NCBI GenBank assembly: GCA_003507655.1
Contig: DNUZ01000008.1
Coordinates: 1-61,868, forward strand
From: Lachnospiraceae bacterium
GTDB taxonomy: Bacteria > Bacillota > Clostridia > Lachnospirales > Lachnospiraceae
Length of the DNA stretch: 61,868 nucleotides
Reading direction: 5' to 3'
Under the pieces are notes generated by a model, which worked only from the letters and a program-made list of their open reading frames with translations, did not search any database and was not told the origin of the DNA. Both the position numbers and the translations under genes were made by a program. Below are positions 53,647-61,868 of this stretch, one piece after another; position 1 is the stretch's first letter, and every line of letters begins with the position of its first letter.

Positions 53647-54183
53647 ATGGCAAAATATCGTAAATTAGGCAGAACCTCAGATCAGAGAAAAGCCTTAATC
53701 AGAAACCAGGTAACAGCATTATTATACAATGGAAAAATTGTTACCACAGAAGCAAAAGCGAAAGAAGTTCGGAAAGTAGCTGAAGGTTTAATCGCCTTAG
53801 CTGTAAAAGAAAAAGACAACTTTGAAGAAGTAACCGTAACAGCAAAAGTTCCTCGCAAGGACGCTGAAGGCAAGAGAGTAAAAGAAGTTGTAGATGGTAA
53901 AAAAGTTACTGTATATGATGAAGTAGAAAAAACCATCAAAAAAGATATGCCTTCCCGCTTACATGCAAGAAGACAGATGTTAAAAGTTCTTTACCCTGTA
54001 AAAGAAGTTCCAACAGAGGGTGCTAAGAGAAAGAAAAACACAAAACAGGTTGATTTATGTGATAAGTTATTCACAGAAATCGCACCAAAATATGCAGACC
54101 GCAACGGTGGTTACACAAGAATCATCAAAATCGGACAGCGTAAAGGTGACGGTGCTTTAGAAGTTGTACTTGAGTTAGTATAA
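53647..54183 (+). CDS. rplQ: 50S ribosomal protein L17 with insertions
   Basis: The 178-residue protein has the L17 ends (MAKYRKLGRTSDQRKALIRN and RNGGYTRIIKIGQRKGDGA). It is about 60 residues longer than a typical ~115-residue L17. The extra sequence falls at about 55-103 (rich in Lys, Val and Glu) and about 119-135, before and after the conserved LHARRQ segment. GGAGG precedes ATG 53647. It ends the supercluster, followed by a strong terminator. Confidence 0.95.
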   Translation: MAKYRKLGRTSDQRKALIRNQVTALLYNGKIVTTEAKAKEVRKVAEGLIALAVKEKDNFEEVTVTAKVPRKDAEGKRVKEVVDGKKVTVYDEVEKTIKKDMPSRLHARRQMLKVLYPVKEVPTEGAKRKKNTKQVDLCDKLFTEIAPKYADRNGGYTRIIKIGQRKGDGALEVVLELV

Positions 54184-54197
54184 GAGACCGTAAATAT

Positions 54198-54241
54198 GAC
54201 CCGCATGAGGTATTTGAAATGTACCTCATGCGGGTCTTTTT
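54198..54241 (+). terminator. terminator of the ribosomal supercluster
   Basis: Perfect 15-bp stem GACCCGCATGAGGTA/TACCTCATGCGGGTC with a 9-nt loop and five Ts, 14 nt after rplQ. Confidence 0.92.
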
Positions 54242-54371
54242 ATGTGATGAAATATTATCTCTGAGTGAAGTATCTTGAAGGGATTGTAAAATAGGATCAT
54301 TGTATTGTAAATATCCTAAAGGTATTGTAGAATATAAATAATATTTAATAAAGATGGAGGCAGTAAACGTT

Positions 54372-54620
54372 ATGAAATTATACAGTGAGCTTTTTTGTAC
54401 ATATTCCATGGAAGAGAAAAACCGAGTAATTCATATTTTAGAAGAACATCAGATACCGTATAAAATATCTACGAATGGAAATACGATGAGGAATCTCGGC
54501 AGCAGGGGAATGGCGTTAGATCAATTCGGTGAAAAGCCGGAGGTATCCTGTGAATACAGAATCCGTGTACCGAAGGAACGGTTAGAGCAGGCACAGCATT
54601 TGTTGAGGGAAAATAAGTAA
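54372..54620 (+). CDS. small uncharacterised protein (DUF2007-like)
   Basis: The 82-residue protein reads like a small alpha/beta fold (YSMEEKNRVIHILEEHQIPYKI then CEYRIRVPKERLEQAQHLLREN). This resembles DUF2007 putative signal-transducing domains, though I cannot confirm the family. GGAGG lies 11 nt before ATG 54372; ATG 54354 has no site. Its end faces the kinase gene at 54664. Confidence 0.6.
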   Translation: MKLYSELFCTYSMEEKNRVIHILEEHQIPYKISTNGNTMRNLGSRGMALDQFGEKPEVSCEYRIRVPKERLEQAQHLLRENK

Positions 54621-54663
54621 AATTAAGAGCCAAAATGCTCAACGAAAATCGTATATCTTCCCA

Positions 54664-56073
54664 TTATATTAAGGTCAGTGTAAAAATAAACTCTGTGCCA
54701 ACACCTTCCGTACTGATGACGTTAATATTTTCATCATGTGCTTCGACAATTTCTTTTACAATCGAAAGGCCGAGCCCGGTGCCGCGTTTGTCCCTGCCAC
54801 GGGAGAGGTCTGTCTTGTAGAAACGCTCCCAGATTTTGGTGACGCAGTCTTTCGGAATACCCATACCATAGTCTTTGATGGAAATATAGGCTTTTCCATT
54901 GCGGGAAATCGTTTCAATCGTAATCTTAGAATCAAAGTGGGAAAATTTGATGGCATTGTCGATCAAATTATAAAGTACCTGCTGGATCTTTCCCATATCT
55001 GCATGAACACGGAGAGATTCCGAAGAAAAGAGCAGCTCAAAAGAAAGATGCTTTTCTTTGCAGGTTCCTTCAAAGGTTTCGCAAATCTGCTGAATCATGC
55101 CATTGATATCAAAATCGGTCATCTCCAGAATGACTTTTCGTGATTCGTATTTGTTCAACTCTAAGAGACTCTCTGTGAGCTTTGTCAGACGTTCCGTTTC
55201 AAATAATATAATATTCAGGTATTTTTCTTGCATTTCAGGAGGAATTGTTCCGTCAAGCATGGCATCCACATATCCACGGATTGAGGTCAGCGGGGAACGG
55301 AAATCGTGTGAAACATTGGAAATAAAATTCCGCTGCGTTTCTTCAATCGTATCTAAATTAGAAGCCATGTAATTTAACGAGGCAGCGATGTAGCCAAGCT
55401 CGTCATCATTGCCATGAACAGGAATTTTTTTACTGTAATTGCCTTTTGCATATTCTTTTGCGCCGATAGAAAGTGTACGAATCGGGCGGTAAACCAAGAT
55501 AGCAAAGCAGATAAACAGCACTGCGGAGAACACGAACAAAAGTCCCCAGGACATATAGGAGATATTTAAAAGCTCATTATGAAATTTGTAAAATTCCTGT
55601 AAGGGTTTATGTATGATGACATATCCGGTGGAATCTGTTCCCCATTTGAATTCAGAGGCAACACTCAGATGATTTTCGCAAAAATATCCGTAAAAGTCAC
55701 CAATCAGAAAATGGGTAGAACCGAAGTCATGAATGGAGAAAGTCGGAATCGTCTCTGTACAGGAGCTATCCGTTTTGCCTGTAAACGTATAGAGAATGGT
55801 TCCGTCCTCTTTTAAGATCCAGATCGGAGAATCTAAATAACGGCACAGGTAAGAAAATGAGGACTTTTCCTCCTCGGAAAGTATGAGGCGCTCTTCGGTA
55901 TGGGAATTTAGCACATCAGCAACGGATGAGGCTGCCTCTGTGAGATTGGTCACTTCATCATGTTTTAATTTGTCAAAAGAAAGTTTGGATGTAAAGGTTG
56001 CCACGATCAAAAAGCCAAACAGCCCAAAGAGCAGAAATCCAAGAAAAATTTTCGTCAGGAGTGTCCGTTTCAT
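54664..56073 (-). CDS. sensor histidine kinase, HAMP-HisKA type
   Basis: The 469-residue kinase has transmembrane helices at about 8-28 and 173-197 with an extracytoplasmic sensor of about 140 residues. A HAMP linker and the HisKA box NVSHDFRSPLTSIRGY (His256) follow, then the N-box LIDNAIKFSH, DYGMGIP and the GTGLGLSIVKE G-box. It lies 9 nt downstream of the regulator gene on the same strand, in an apparent operon with mutS2. Signal and targets are unknown. Confidence 0.92.
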   Translation of the reverse strand: MKRTLLTKIFLGFLLFGLFGFLIVATFTSKLSFDKLKHDEVTNLTEAASSVADVLNSHTEERLILSEEEKSSFSYLCRYLDSPIWILKEDGTILYTFTGKTDSSCTETIPTFSIHDFGSTHFLIGDFYGYFCENHLSVASEFKWGTDSTGYVIIHKPLQEFYKFHNELLNISYMSWGLLFVFSAVLFICFAILVYRPIRTLSIGAKEYAKGNYSKKIPVHGNDDELGYIAASLNYMASNLDTIEETQRNFISNVSHDFRSPLTSIRGYVDAMLDGTIPPEMQEKYLNIILFETERLTKLTESLLELNKYESRKVILEMTDFDINGMIQQICETFEGTCKEKHLSFELLFSSESLRVHADMGKIQQVLYNLIDNAIKFSHFDSKITIETISRNGKAYISIKDYGMGIPKDCVTKIWERFYKTDLSRGRDKRGTGLGLSIVKEIVEAHDENINVISTEGVGTEFIFTLTLI

Positions 56074-56082
56074 ATCTTATCC

Positions 56083-56781
56083 TCATTTCACTTCAAACTT
56101 GTATCCAATGCCCCATACCGTAGCAATCCGCCAGTGGTCATGGTCTTTGATTTTTTCACGCAGACGCTTGACATGGACATCTACGGTTCTGGTATCACCG
56201 ATATATTCATAGCCCCAGATGTTGTCTAAAAGCTGTTCTCTGGTAAATACCTGATTTGGTGAGGAAGCCAGAAAATAGAGCAGTTCTAATTCCTTTGGAG
56301 GCATCTCAATGGCTTTGTCATAGTAAAGAACCGAGTAATTTGAGAGATTTACGACTAAGTCATCATAGCTGACACATTTTAAATTCGGATTCTGTACGGC
56401 GTTCGGACTGACCGGCTGATAGCGGCGTAATACGGCTTTAACCCTTGCAACCAGTTCTTTGGTATCAAACGGTTTTAACATATAGTCATCAGCACCCAGT
56501 TCCAGTCCTAATACCTTGTCAAAGACTTCGCCTTTGGCAGAGAGCATGATGATCGGAGTGTTTGATTTTGCACGGATCTCGCGGCAGACCTGATAGCCGT
56601 CAATGCCCGGCAGCATCAGATCTAAAATAATCAGGTTTGGCTGGTAGTTGTCAAAGACCTCTAATGCCATTTCTCCATCATGTACCATTCTGGTATCAAA
56701 ACATTCCTTCGTTAAATAGAGTGCGATCAGTTCCGCAATATTTGCATCATCGTCAACGATGAGAATTTTTTGCTTGTTCAT
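56083..56781 (-). CDS. response regulator, OmpR/PhoB family
   Basis: The 232-residue regulator has a receiver domain with Asp54 (LIILDLMLPG), acidic pocket DDD at 10-12, and Lys in LKPFDT. The winged helix C-terminus shows MPPKELELLYFLASSPNQ and RTVDVHVKRLREKI. It is 15 nt downstream of mutS2 and upstream of its kinase. Confidence 0.94.
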   Translation of the reverse strand: MNKQKILIVDDDANIAELIALYLTKECFDTRMVHDGEMALEVFDNYQPNLIILDLMLPGIDGYQVCREIRAKSNTPIIMLSAKGEVFDKVLGLELGADDYMLKPFDTKELVARVKAVLRRYQPVSPNAVQNPNLKCVSYDDLVVNLSNYSVLYYDKAIEMPPKELELLYFLASSPNQVFTREQLLDNIWGYEYIGDTRTVDVHVKRLREKIKDHDHWRIATVWGIGYKFEVK

Positions 56782-56796
56782 AGTAGTTCCCTCTTT

Positions 56797-59181
56797 CTAT
56801 TTGAATTCGGCAATCGTTACTCCGGCATCGCCTTCGCCAAATTCTGCTAAATGATAATTCTTGATGTATTTTGATTTTTTCAGATAACCATGCACGGCAT
56901 TTCTGAGTGCTCCGGTTCCTTTTCCGTGTACGATACGCACGGAGGAGAGGTGTGCAAGGTAAGCATCATCCAAATATTTGTCCAGTTCGCTGAGTGCCTC
57001 ATCCACGGTCATGCCAAGCAGTTTGATCTCCGTGGAAATGGTAGCACTTTTATTCATCTTGATCTTACCGGCACTGGTCTTTCTGAATTTTTTCTCATTG
57101 GTATTCGTATCATCGATTAAAAGCACTAAGTCATTGATATTGACCTGTGAGCGTAAAATACCCATCTGTACGAAAAGGTTGCCTTTGGCATCCGGAAGCG
57201 TGTGCACCGTTCCCTTTAAGTTCATGCTTAAGACCTTGACAGAGTCACCGATACGGAGGTTTTTCGGAGCCTTCGTATTCGCAGGAGTCTTAGGTTTCAT
57301 TGCCATATCTTTTTCGACTTCATTCATCTTATTACGCAGCTTGGTACGCTCTTTTTCCATCGTCTTGCTGTCGGCATTGACCTTTCCGTATTTCTGGAAA
57401 TTGCGGATGGATTCGTCTGCGATTTCTTTTGCTTCACGCAGGATTTTGTGAGCTTCCTCATTTGCTTCACGCAAGATTTTTTCACGGCTGTTATCCAGAC
57501 GTTCCTGTTTTTCCTCTAAACGTTTTTTCAAGGTCTCAATTTCTGCTTTGTAAGACGAAATTTCTGCCTGTTCTTTTTCAATCGTTACACGGCTGTCCTC
57601 TAAACGTGCAATCAGGTCTTCAAAGTTCTCTTCGTTTTCCGTAATTCTGGACTTGGCATCCTCGATAATGGAAGCGTCTAAGCCGAGCTTTCCGGAGATG
57701 GCAAATGCGTTACTTTTTCCCGGAATACCGATTAAAAGACGATAGGTCGGGCTTAAAGTCTCCATGTCAAATTCACAGCAGGCATTTTCCACACCTTCCG
57801 TAGAAAGGGCAAAAACCTTGATCTCGCTGTAATGCGTCGTTGCCATGGTACGGATGCCGCGGCTATGAAGCTGTGACAAAATGGAAATAGCCAGTGCCGC
57901 ACCCTCCGTCGGATCGGTTCCCGCACAAAGCTCATCAAAGAGCACTAATGACTGCTCATTGACATGTTCTAAGATCGAAACGATATTGGTCATATGGGAA
58001 GAGAAGGTACTCAGGTTCTGTTCAATACTCTGCTCATCTCCAATATCGGCAAATACGTCTGTAAAAACGGACAACTCACTGTTATCGTTTGCCGGAATGT
58101 GAAGCCCTGCCTGTCCCATTAAAGTAAAAAGTCCAACGGTCTTTAAAGAAACGGTTTTACCACCGGTATTCGGTCCGGTCACGATCAACAGATCAAAATC
58201 GGTGCCAAGATGGATATCGATCGGTACCACCCGTTTCGGGTCTAACAACGGATGACGACCCTTGCGGATGCGGATGCGTCCGTCGGTATTAAAGACTGGG
58301 GTAGTTCCGTTATAATCTTTTGCAAGCAATGCCTTTGCAAAGATAAAGTCAAGTTCCGATAAAATGCGATAGTCTTCTAAAATATATGGGATATATTCAG
58401 AGACTAAATTGCTTAGATCAGCGAGGATCTTTTCAATCTCTTCCTGTTCTTTTAAATAAAGTTCTTTTAATTCATTATTTAAATTCACAACAGCAAGCGG
58501 TTCGATAAACAGTGTGGAACCGGTGGAGGACTGGTCATGCACCATACCGGAAACCTGATTTTTATACTCGGATTTTACCGGCAGGCAGTAGCGTCCGTTA
58601 CGCATGGTAATAACGTTGTCCTGTAAGAGACCACTCGCAGAAGCGGAATTTAAAATGCTGTTCATCTGGGAATGAATCTTATCCTGCATCCCTTTCATGC
58701 TGCGGCGGACGGCTTTTAATCCGCTGCTGGCATCATCACTGATCTCATCAGAAGAAATGATACATCTGCGGATCTCTTCTAAAAGTGGAGTCAGCGGTTC
58801 AATACCGTCAAAAAATTCATCCAAGGAATCGGAAGTCTCGGCTTCCTCCGTGCGGTCAGTCCTTGAATATGCTTTGGCACGTTTTGCAACTTCTAATAAG
58901 GATGCTAAGTGCAGCAGTTCCTCAATGCTTAAGGCAGCCCCGATTTCAAGACGCTTCATGGAAGCGGTGACATCGTGAACGCCTAAAAAAGAAAGACTTC
59001 CTTTTTTGAAAATGCGGCTTAGTGCATCCGCAGTCTGTCTCTGTGCTGTTTCGATATCTGCAAGAGATGTCATAGGTGTTAATTTTTTACAACGCTGCTT
59101 TGCTGCCTCGCAGTTTGCGTGGCGCACGAGCAGATCTATGATTTTGTGATATTCTAAGGTTCTTAATGCTTTTTCGTTCAT
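56797..59181 (-). CDS. mutS2: endonuclease MutS2 / ribosome collision factor
   Basis: The 794-residue protein has the MutS-type ATPase (GPNTGGKTVSLKT, LVLFDELCAGTDPTEGAALA), a long coiled coil (about 515-640) with repeated REAxEEAHKIL-like turns, a KOW-like segment (about 655-700) and a C-terminal Smr endonuclease domain (VRIVHGKGTGALRNAVHGYL). No mismatch recognition domain is present. In Bacillus MutS2 splits collided ribosomes and also limits recombination. It heads a minus-strand operon with the regulator and kinase. Confidence 0.96.
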   Translation of the reverse strand: MNEKALRTLEYHKIIDLLVRHANCEAAKQRCKKLTPMTSLADIETAQRQTADALSRIFKKGSLSFLGVHDVTASMKRLEIGAALSIEELLHLASLLEVAKRAKAYSRTDRTEEAETSDSLDEFFDGIEPLTPLLEEIRRCIISSDEISDDASSGLKAVRRSMKGMQDKIHSQMNSILNSASASGLLQDNVITMRNGRYCLPVKSEYKNQVSGMVHDQSSTGSTLFIEPLAVVNLNNELKELYLKEQEEIEKILADLSNLVSEYIPYILEDYRILSELDFIFAKALLAKDYNGTTPVFNTDGRIRIRKGRHPLLDPKRVVPIDIHLGTDFDLLIVTGPNTGGKTVSLKTVGLFTLMGQAGLHIPANDNSELSVFTDVFADIGDEQSIEQNLSTFSSHMTNIVSILEHVNEQSLVLFDELCAGTDPTEGAALAISILSQLHSRGIRTMATTHYSEIKVFALSTEGVENACCEFDMETLSPTYRLLIGIPGKSNAFAISGKLGLDASIIEDAKSRITENEENFEDLIARLEDSRVTIEKEQAEISSYKAEIETLKKRLEEKQERLDNSREKILREANEEAHKILREAKEIADESIRNFQKYGKVNADSKTMEKERTKLRNKMNEVEKDMAMKPKTPANTKAPKNLRIGDSVKVLSMNLKGTVHTLPDAKGNLFVQMGILRSQVNINDLVLLIDDTNTNEKKFRKTSAGKIKMNKSATISTEIKLLGMTVDEALSELDKYLDDAYLAHLSSVRIVHGKGTGALRNAVHGYLKKSKYIKNYHLAEFGEGDAGVTIAEFK

Positions 59182-59264
59182 TCTGATTCTCCATACATTT
59201 ATTAAGGATATTTTACCCCAAATTGTTTTGAATGAAAAGGAAAAAAAGGGACATTAGAAATTTC

Positions 59265-59293
59265 TTGCAACAAATACGGCAAAACCGTATAAT
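59265..59293 (+). promoter_or_regulatory. promoter of yhaM
   Basis: TTGCAA (59265-59270) and TATAAT (59288-59293) separated by 17 nt, 54 nt before the chosen start. Confidence 0.7.
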
Positions 59294-59346
59294 AAAAAGG
59301 AAAAAACGAGATTTTTTAGAAAGGATGCACAACGTGCAGATTGATT

Positions 59347-60291
59347 ATGAAATATATTGAATCACTCCGAGAAGGAGAAAGAATTAGTGAAATTTACCTT
59401 TGCAAATTTAAACAAACCGCATTAACGAAAGCGGGCAAACCTTATGAAAATGTGATCTTACAGGATAAGACCGGAACTTTGGATGCAAAAATCTGGGATG
59501 TCGGTTCGATTGGAATCGATGAGTTTGACGCTCTTGACTATGTTCAGGTCAATGGAGATGTTACCTCTTTTCAGGGGGCATTGCAGTTAAACATTAAGAG
59601 AGTGCGTGTGGCACAGGAGGGAGAATTTGATCCGACAGAATATCTGCCGATCAGTGACAAGGATATTCCACAGATGTATGCGGAGCTTTTGGACTTTGTC
59701 CGCAGCATTAAGAATCCATATTTAAGACAGCTTGCAGGCAGCTTTTTTGAGGATGAGGAGTTCGCAAAACGTTTTCAGTTCCATTCCGCTGCGAAGAGTG
59801 TCCATCACGGATTTGTCGGTGGCCTGTTAGAGCATACGTTAAGCGTAACAAAAATCTGTGATTTTTATGCAATGAATTATCCGATGATTCACCGTGACCT
59901 TCTGATCTGTGCAGGAATGTTCCATGACATCGGAAAGTTAGAGGAGATTTCAAGATTTCCACAGAATGATTATACGGATGAGGGCCAGCTTTTAGGTCAT
60001 ATCATCATCGGTACAGAGATGATCAGTGAGCATATCCGGGCAATTCCGGATTTCCCGGTGCAGCTTGCAAATGAATTGAAGCACTGCATTTTATCCCATC
60101 ATGGGGAACTGGAATTTGGTTCTCCGAAAAAACCGGCGCTGGTTGAGGCAATGGCGCTCAGCTTTGCCGACAACGTGGATGCAAAGATGCAGACCATGAA
60201 AGAGGCATTAGCAGCAGTGCCGCAGGGAAATACCGAGTGGCAGGGCTTTAACCGTTTCTTAGGCACGAATATCCGTAAAACGGCAGAATAA
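59347..60291 (+). CDS. yhaM: 3'-5' exoribonuclease YhaM-like (OB fold plus HD domain)
   Basis: The 314-residue protein has an N-terminal OB fold (about 1-95; LREGERISEIYLCKFKQ, LQDKTGTLDAKIWD) and an HD domain (about 150-290; HHGFVGGLLEHTLSV, AGMFHDIGKLE). This matches the YhaM/CBF1 family that degrades RNA from the 3' end. I start at ATG 59347 (MKYIESL), though no strong ribosome binding site lies near; an in-frame TTG at 59341 is the alternative. It is 15 nt upstream of rlmD. Confidence 0.9.
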   Translation: MKYIESLREGERISEIYLCKFKQTALTKAGKPYENVILQDKTGTLDAKIWDVGSIGIDEFDALDYVQVNGDVTSFQGALQLNIKRVRVAQEGEFDPTEYLPISDKDIPQMYAELLDFVRSIKNPYLRQLAGSFFEDEEFAKRFQFHSAAKSVHHGFVGGLLEHTLSVTKICDFYAMNYPMIHRDLLICAGMFHDIGKLEEISRFPQNDYTDEGQLLGHIIIGTEMISEHIRAIPDFPVQLANELKHCILSHHGELEFGSPKKPALVEAMALSFADNVDAKMQTMKEALAAVPQGNTEWQGFNRFLGTNIRKTAE

Positions 60292-60306
60292 AGGCTGGGG
60301 ATCGCA

Positions 60307-61868
60307 ATGAAGAAAAATGATGTTTTGACAATCAGAATAGAAGATATGGGAGTGGATGGGGAAGGCATTGGAAAAGTGGATAACATTCCGCTTTTTGTCA
60401 AGGATGCGTTGATCGGTGATGTGGTCAGCGTGAAGATCATGAAGATGAAAAAAAATTATGGCTATGCCCGTCTGCTTGAGATTTTAGAGCCATCGAAGGA
60501 CCGTGTGACTCCACCGTGCGAGTTTCACCGCTCCTGCGGTGGCTGCCAGATTCAGGCGCTTTCCTATGAAAAACAGTTGGAATTCAAACAACGGAAGATC
60601 CGAAATAATTTAAAACGCATCGGCGGTTTTTCGGAGGAAATGTTAGAACAGGTCATGGAGCCAATCATTGGTATGGATGAGCCGTATCACTACCGCAATA
60701 AGGCGCAGTTTCCAGTGGGGAGAGATAAAGAGGGAAGGACTGTTACAGGGTTTTATGCAGGTAGAACTCATACGATTATTCCAAACCGGAATTGTCTGTT
60801 GGGGATGCCGATGAATGAAAAAATTCTGGAGACAGTTCTTTCTTTTATGGAAAAATACCGGATTGAGCCTTATGATGAAAAAACGAACCGGGGTGTGGTA
60901 CGCCATGTGCTGACCCGTTACGGTCATACCACAAAGGAGTGGATGGTCTGTCTTGTGATCAATCAGACGAAGCTGCCGCATGCGGACGCTTTGGTGGAAG
61001 AACTTGTAAAGTTAGAGGGTATGACCAGCATCTCGATTAATATCAATCAGAAAAACACGAATGTGATCCTTGGTGAAAAAGTGGAAACTCTCTGGGGCAG
61101 TCCGTACATCACGGATTACATTCATCTGAGAACCGGAGCAGACTGGCAGGTGGAGGGTGAGGGCATTGCCTATCGCATTTCTCCACAGTCTTTTTATCAG
61201 GTGAATCCGGTTCAGACCGAGAAACTCTACTCGACGGCACTTGCTTACGCCGGCCTGACCGGCGAGGAATCTGTCTGGGACTTATACTGTGGCATCGGAA
61301 CGATCTCCTTATTTTTGGCACAACGGGCAAAACAGGTTTACGGTGTAGAAATTGTTCCGCAGGCAATCGCCGATGCAAAAGAAAATGCAAAGCTGAACGG
61401 CATCACTAATGCAGAATTTTTTGTCGGAAAGGCAGAGGAGGTTCTGCCGGAGTTCTATGAGCGGATGCGGCGAGGCGATTCTGGGATATCTTACGGTATA
61501 TCTTCCGGTGTATCGGGTGCTGAGGCATCAGGAATGGATATGCCGGAACATAGTTCCGGTGTACCGAAGACTGTTTTCGCAGATGCGGCTACGGATGTAC
61601 AGATGCTCACCCCGGATGTCATTGTGGTTGATCCGCCACGCAAAGGCTGTGATACGAAGTGCCTGGAAACGATCGTGCAGATGTCTCCGAAACGCGTGGT
61701 CTATGTAAGCTGTGATTCGGCAACGTTAGCGCGTGACCTGAAGTTCCTGTGTGAAAACGGATATGAGGTGAAGCGGGTGCGGGGCTGTGATATGTTTGGG
61801 CAGACGGTGAGTGTGGAGACGGTAGTTCTTTTGTCCCAACAGAAGCCAGATGACACGATAGAGATCGA
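60307..61868 (+). CDS. rlmD: 23S rRNA (uracil-5-)-methyltransferase RlmD-like, cut by window end
   Basis: The visible 520 residues open with a TRAM domain (about 1-60), then the iron-sulfur cysteines CEFHRSCGGC. A SAM domain (VWDLYCGIGTISLFLA) and the catalytic VVDPPRKGCD and YVSCDSATLARD segments follow. A low-complexity Ser/Gly-rich stretch of about 40 residues (near 61460-61605) is inserted between the SAM domain and the DPPR motif, where most homologues have a short loop. The stop codon is beyond the window. Confidence 0.92.
   Translation, partial: MKKNDVLTIRIEDMGVDGEGIGKVDNIPLFVKDALIGDVVSVKIMKMKKNYGYARLLEILEPSKDRVTPPCEFHRSCGGCQIQALSYEKQLEFKQRKIRNNLKRIGGFSEEMLEQVMEPIIGMDEPYHYRNKAQFPVGRDKEGRTVTGFYAGRTHTIIPNRNCLLGMPMNEKILETVLSFMEKYRIEPYDEKTNRGVVRHVLTRYGHTTKEWMVCLVINQTKLPHADALVEELVKLEGMTSISININQKNTNVILGEKVETLWGSPYITDYIHLRTGADWQVEGEGIAYRISPQSFYQVNPVQTEKLYSTALAYAGLTGEESVWDLYCGIGTISLFLAQRAKQVYGVEIVPQAIADAKENAKLNGITNAEFFVGKAEEVLPEFYERMRRGDSGISYGISSGVSGAEASGMDMPEHSSGVPKTVFADAATDVQMLTPDVIVVDPPRKGCDTKCLETIVQMSPKRVVYVSCDSATLARDLKFLCENGYEVKRVRGCDMFGQTVSVETVVLLSQQKPDDTIEI

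Overview
The window is chromosomal DNA from a low-to-mid GC, Gram-positive anaerobe of the class Clostridia, most likely a Lachnospiraceae member of the Roseburia/Agathobacter type. This rests on T-box and FMN riboswitch control, spoIID/spoIIQ, MutS2, YhaM, a zinc-type S14, an S10-spc-alpha ribosomal gene order with infA, map and a KOW protein, and the many two-component systems. Genus assignment is inference. I see no transposase, prophage or CRISPR array.

1-4400: a tRNA cluster (Tyr partial, initiator Met, Phe, Lys), then a T-box leader that reads into a secreted beta-helix protein followed after 20 nt by metG. 4400-9500: a drug-type ABC exporter on the minus strand, divergent from a HisKA_3 kinase/NarL regulator pair; the layout resembles the linearmycin LnrJK-LnrLMN module. 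9530-11180: tatD and rsmA. 11197-13321: a radical SAM protein and its partner of the putative DNA modification/repair pair TIGR03916/TIGR03915. Their promoter is flanked by two good LexA (SOS) boxes. 13471-15123: spoIID and spoIIQ. 15254-19756: GIY-YIG protein, DEAD-box helicase, small membrane protein, MBL hydrolase, GNAT and SseB-like genes.

19831-24111: a zinc-type ArsR/SmtB sensor, a decayed hybrid histidine kinase, and a histidine-rich P1B ATPase with an ArsR-type operator at its promoter. 24202-29550: a DUF6512 membrane protein, an OmpR-type two-component system, and a YhgE/Pip protein. The last two units carry the same phased TTTAG triplet upstream. 29559-33506: riboflavin operon under an FMN riboswitch. 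33607-37081: mgsA, an rRNA-type methyltransferase, a MarR regulator and a lipase-like hydrolase.

37152-54183: the S10-spc-alpha ribosomal protein supercluster with secY, adk, map, infA, rpmJ and rpoA, including three long structured spacers and two paired palindromic repeat elements around rpsH. 54372-61868: a small protein, mutS2 with a downstream two-component system on the minus strand, and yhaM and rlmD on the plus strand; rlmD runs off the window. The observations most worth follow-up are the SOS-controlled radical SAM pair, the phased TTTAG regulon, the zinc efflux module, the beta-helix gene under T-box control with metG, and the promoter nested inside a hairpin between infA and rpmJ.
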